Shown here: piece after piece, positions 6,401 through 8,482 of the stretch
Layout of the letters: each line of letters begins with the position of its first letter
How positions within the stretch are numbered: the first letter of the stretch is position 1
Assembly (NCBI GenBank): GCA_903953615.1
Contig: CAJBKH010000209.1
Span: forward strand, 1 to 8,482
Origin: an uncultured Bacteroidota bacterium
GTDB taxonomy: Bacteria; Bacteroidota; Bacteroidia; NS11-12g; UBA955
Length of the DNA stretch: 8,482 nt
Direction of reading: 5' to 3'
Position numbers and translations under genes: made by a program
Notes under the pieces: model-generated
What the model was told of the DNA's origin: nothing
What the model saw: only the letters and a program-made list of their open reading frames with translations
Database searches by the model: none

Positions 6401-6673
6401 ATGAACAAATCAGATCTAATCAGCAAAATGGCAGGTGATGCCAGCGTAACTAAAGCTCAAGCTCAGGCTGCTTTAAATTCTTTCATTGCAGCTACTACTA
6501 GCGCTTTAAAGAAAGGTGACAAATTAATCCTTGTAGGTTTTGGTACTTTTTCAGTAGCTAAAAGAGCTGCTAGAACTGGTCGTAACCCACGTACAGGTAA
6601 AGAAATTAAAATTGCAGCTAAAAAAGTTGTTAAATTCAAAGCAGGTGCAGACTTATCAGGTAAAGTAAAATAA
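6401..6673 (+). CDS. hup: HU family DNA-binding protein
   Basis: This 90-residue nucleoid protein forms dimers that bend and compact DNA. The N-terminal helices (MNKSDLISKMAGDASVTKAQAQAALNSF) form the dimer core. The signature G-F-G-T-F lies at about 47-51. The DNA-binding arm carries RAARTGRNPRTGKEIKIAAKK (about 55-75), including the Arg-Asn-Pro tip whose Pro inserts into the minor groove. The short end (VVKFKAGADLSGKVK) is basic and has no long Lys/Pro tail. Codons are biased to GCT, GGT, CGT and AAA, as expected for an abundant protein. The gene stands alone with its own promoter and a strong terminator. The symbol is generic, since genomes of this phylum often carry several HU paralogues. 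Confidence 0.95.
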   Translation: MNKSDLISKMAGDASVTKAQAQAALNSFIAATTSALKKGDKLILVGFGTFSVAKRAARTGRNPRTGKEIKIAAKKVVKFKAGADLSGKVK

Positions 6674-6694
6674 GTTTATCCTTACTTTCTTAGG

Positions 6695-6730
6695 AAATCC
6701 CTTTGTTGTGAAACAAGGGGATTTTTTTTT
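6695..6730 (+). terminator. Intrinsic terminator of the HU gene
   Basis: The arms 6695-6707 and 6712-6724 pair over 13 bp with one G-U wobble (6702/6717) around a GTGA loop, a GNRA-type tetraloop. The T-run continues to 6730. The structure begins 22 bp after the HU stop and insulates recQ from HU transcription. Confidence 0.92.
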
Positions 6731-6749
6731 CTCCTTACCATAATTATTT

Positions 6750-6757
6750 TACCTTAG
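6750..6757 (+). promoter_or_regulatory. Possible -7 element for recQ
   Basis: TACCTTAG differs from TAnnTTTG at one position and lies about 20 bp before the TTG start. No TTG/TTTG box stands out 19-21 bp upstream, where the terminator T-run ends. A promoter must exist between the terminator and recQ, but this exact site is uncertain. Confidence 0.3.
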
Positions 6758-6776
6758 CTCCTTCAAATATTCAATT

Positions 6777-8482
6777 TTGGAACTACCCGAAAACATATTA
6801 AAAAAATACTTTGGACACGCTGCTTTTCGTCCCTTACAAAAAGACATCATTCAAAGTGTTTTGGATAAAAAAGATACCATTGCCTTGCTTCCAACGGGGG
6901 GCGGGAAATCTGTGTGTTTTCAAGTTCCTGCGCTAATGATGGAGGGCGTTTGTGTGGTCGTAACACCACTTATTGCTTTAATGAAAGACCAGGTCGAAAA
7001 CTTAAAGCAACGCGATATCATGGCTGTTGCTTTATACAGTGGCATGAGTAAAAGAGAAATTGAATTTGAACTTGAGAATTGTATCAATGGTAAATACCGA
7101 TTTTTATATGTTTCGCCTGAACGTTTATTAAGCCAACATTTTTTAGGCTATGCACATCATATAAAAGTAAGCATGGTGGCCATAGACGAGGCGCATTGTA
7201 TTTCCCAATGGGGTTATGATTTTCGACCACCCTATTTAAAGATTGCTGAGTTTAGAAATTACTACAAAGGCATTCCCTGCATAGCACTTACAGCTACCGC
7301 AACAAAAGTTGTAATTGGAGACATTGCCGAAAAACTTGAACTTAAAAAACCACAACTTTTTACCCAAAGTTTTGTAAGAAAAAACCTTGCCTATATTGTA
7401 CAACACGAAGAAAATAAAATCGAAAAAATTGCCCATATCGCGAATAGGATTAAGGGCAGTGGCTTGGTATATGTAAGAAGTAGAAAAAAAACAGTAGAAA
7501 TTACAAAGTTGCTTCAACAAAGAAATATAAGTGCCGATTTTTACCATGCAGGACTTGAATCGAAAGAACGCAATAAAAAACAAGAAGATTGGAAGAAAAA
7601 TAAAATTAGATTGATGGTTTGTACCAATGCTTTTGGTATGGGAATTGACAAGCCAGATGTGCGTTTTGTAATACATGAAAACAAACCTGAAACCCTAGAA
7701 GCCTATTACCAAGAAGCAGGCAGAGCAGGTAGAGATGGTAAGAAGTCGTATTGTGTGTTTTTACACCACCCTGCAGATGATTTAAAAGATGCCGAAAACA
7801 TTCTATCAAAATATCCCGAGCCAGACCAAATAAAACGCATTTATGAATTGACCTGCAATTATTTGAAAATTGCACTTGGATCGGGTGCCGGCGAAAATTA
7901 CAACTTCGACCTAAATAGTTTTTCGGAGTTTTATAAACTCAATTATTTAAGCGTCTACAATTGTTTGAAAATATTAGAAGGCGAAGGCTATTTACAACTT
8001 TCTGAAGCCATTCATTCTCCCTCTAGAATCAAAATTTTATGCGACTATCAAACACTTTACGAATGGCAACTTAAACATCCGATTATTGATGAATTATTTA
8101 AAGTATTACTGCGTTCCTATGGTGGCATGTTCGATTTTTATACCAATATTTTTGAAAGAGAAATTGCGTTTCGGTTAAAAAAAACGGAAATATGGGTCAA
8201 AGAACAACTTGAGAAATTAATGAAAATTGAACTTATTGATTATGTTCAACAAAATGGTGAATCTAAATTATTAATGTTAGAAAACAGATTCCCTAACATC
8301 CATATTTCGATGGAAAAAATTGTCTTTTTAAGAGCACGGTATAAAGAAAAGCTTGACGCTGTAAATGCGTATACACATAACAGTAAAATCTGTAGAAGCA
8401 ATTTCCTTGTGCAGTATTTTAATGAAGATTCAAAAGAAAAATGTGGTGTATGCGATGTTTGCATTGAACAAGATAAAAAGGA
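6777..8482 (+). CDS. recQ: RecQ family ATP-dependent DNA helicase, 3' end beyond the window
   Basis: RecQ is a 3'-5' superfamily 2 helicase that unwinds recombination and fork intermediates. About 568 codons are present and the frame is still open at the window edge. Motifs in order: FGHAAFRPLQKDII (12-25), Walker A PTGGGKS (39-45, K44), VTPLIALMKDQV, YVSPERL, DEAH (137-140) followed by CISQWGYDFRPPY, ALTATAT, LVYVRSRKK, and NAFGMGIDKPDVRFVIH leading to Q312-EAGRAGRDG-321. A zinc cluster follows at C539, C556, C559 and C562, with the same spacing as in E. coli RecQ. About 170 extra residues lie between motif VI and the zinc cluster and look winged-helix-like. The start must be TTG at 6777 (or ATT just before it): the frame has a stop at 6741 and no ATG before Walker A. 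Whether an HRDC domain follows cannot be seen. Confidence 0.93.
   Translation, partial: MELPENILKKYFGHAAFRPLQKDIIQSVLDKKDTIALLPTGGGKSVCFQVPALMMEGVCVVVTPLIALMKDQVENLKQRDIMAVALYSGMSKREIEFELENCINGKYRFLYVSPERLLSQHFLGYAHHIKVSMVAIDEAHCISQWGYDFRPPYLKIAEFRNYYKGIPCIALTATATKVVIGDIAEKLELKKPQLFTQSFVRKNLAYIVQHEENKIEKIAHIANRIKGSGLVYVRSRKKTVEITKLLQQRNISADFYHAGLESKERNKKQEDWKKNKIRLMVCTNAFGMGIDKPDVRFVIHENKPETLEAYYQEAGRAGRDGKKSYCVFLHHPADDLKDAENILSKYPEPDQIKRIYELTCNYLKIALGSGAGENYNFDLNSFSEFYKLNYLSVYNCLKILEGEGYLQLSEAIHSPSRIKILCDYQTLYEWQLKHPIIDELFKVLLRSYGGMFDFYTNIFEREIAFRLKKTEIWVKEQLEKLMKIELIDYVQQNGESKLLMLENRFPNIHISMEKIVFLRARYKEKLDAVNAYTHNSKICRSNFLVQYFNEDSKEKCGVCDVCIEQDKK

Noticed and set aside
7236..7875. Two open frames of 146 and 89 codons on the - strand
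   Set aside because: They lie entirely antisense to the helicase core of recQ, whose motifs are intact, and their translations (rich in F, C, Y and N) resemble no known protein.
8246..8464. Open frame of 72 codons on the - strand near the window end
   Set aside because: It is antisense to the recQ zinc-cluster region and has no recognisable domain or promoter.
1..8482. A hidden defence system, mobile element or CRISPR array
   Set aside because: All long frames are recognisable housekeeping or type IX secretion genes, gaps are short, and I see no periodic repeats, transposase, integrase or attachment-site duplications. The RecQ-like helicase has the ordinary motifs and no defence-type neighbours in the window.

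Overview
The window looks like chromosomal core sequence from an AT-rich member of the Bacteroidota. The evidence is the pair of type IX secretion genes (porU tail and porV), a BT_3928-type DoxX/MauE-like membrane protein, a tandem DUF1599 protein, promoter elements of the phylum type (TAnnTTTG), and the absence of clear Shine-Dalgarno sequences. The genus cannot be told from this sequence. There is no sign of phage, plasmid, transposon, CRISPR, tRNA or rRNA.

Layout. The + strand begins with the last 83 codons of porU, followed by complete porV. These encode the sortase and the outer-membrane shuttle protein that release and anchor type IX cargo at the cell surface. A short AT-rich gap separates porV from the convergent folP (dihydropteroate synthase, - strand). 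A 38-bp divergent region with two abutting -7 elements separates folP from a tightly packed + strand operon. That operon encodes a DUF1599 protein (GTG start), a BT_3928-like protein (4-bp overlap), an OppB/DppB-type ABC permease (2-bp gap) and shikimate kinase aroK (2-bp gap). Next comes a monocistronic HU gene with its own promoter and a strong intrinsic terminator. The window ends inside a recQ helicase gene that must start at a TTG codon.

Functional links. porU and porV belong to one secretion machine. folP (folate) and aroK (chorismate, the source of p-aminobenzoate) feed the same pathway but sit in different transcription units. The rest of the operon shows no obvious common pathway; it looks like housekeeping genes packed together. 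HU and RecQ both act on DNA but are separated by a terminator.

Overall this is an ordinary core-genome region, and I found no convincing new system. The points most worth a second look are the overlapping divergent promoters between folP and the DUF1599 gene, a large Ser/Thr/Asp-rich insertion in the BT_3928-like protein, an orphan peptide-type permease, unusual residues in conserved DHPS motifs, and a long inverted repeat over the HU promoter. No gap between genes exceeds 300 bases.
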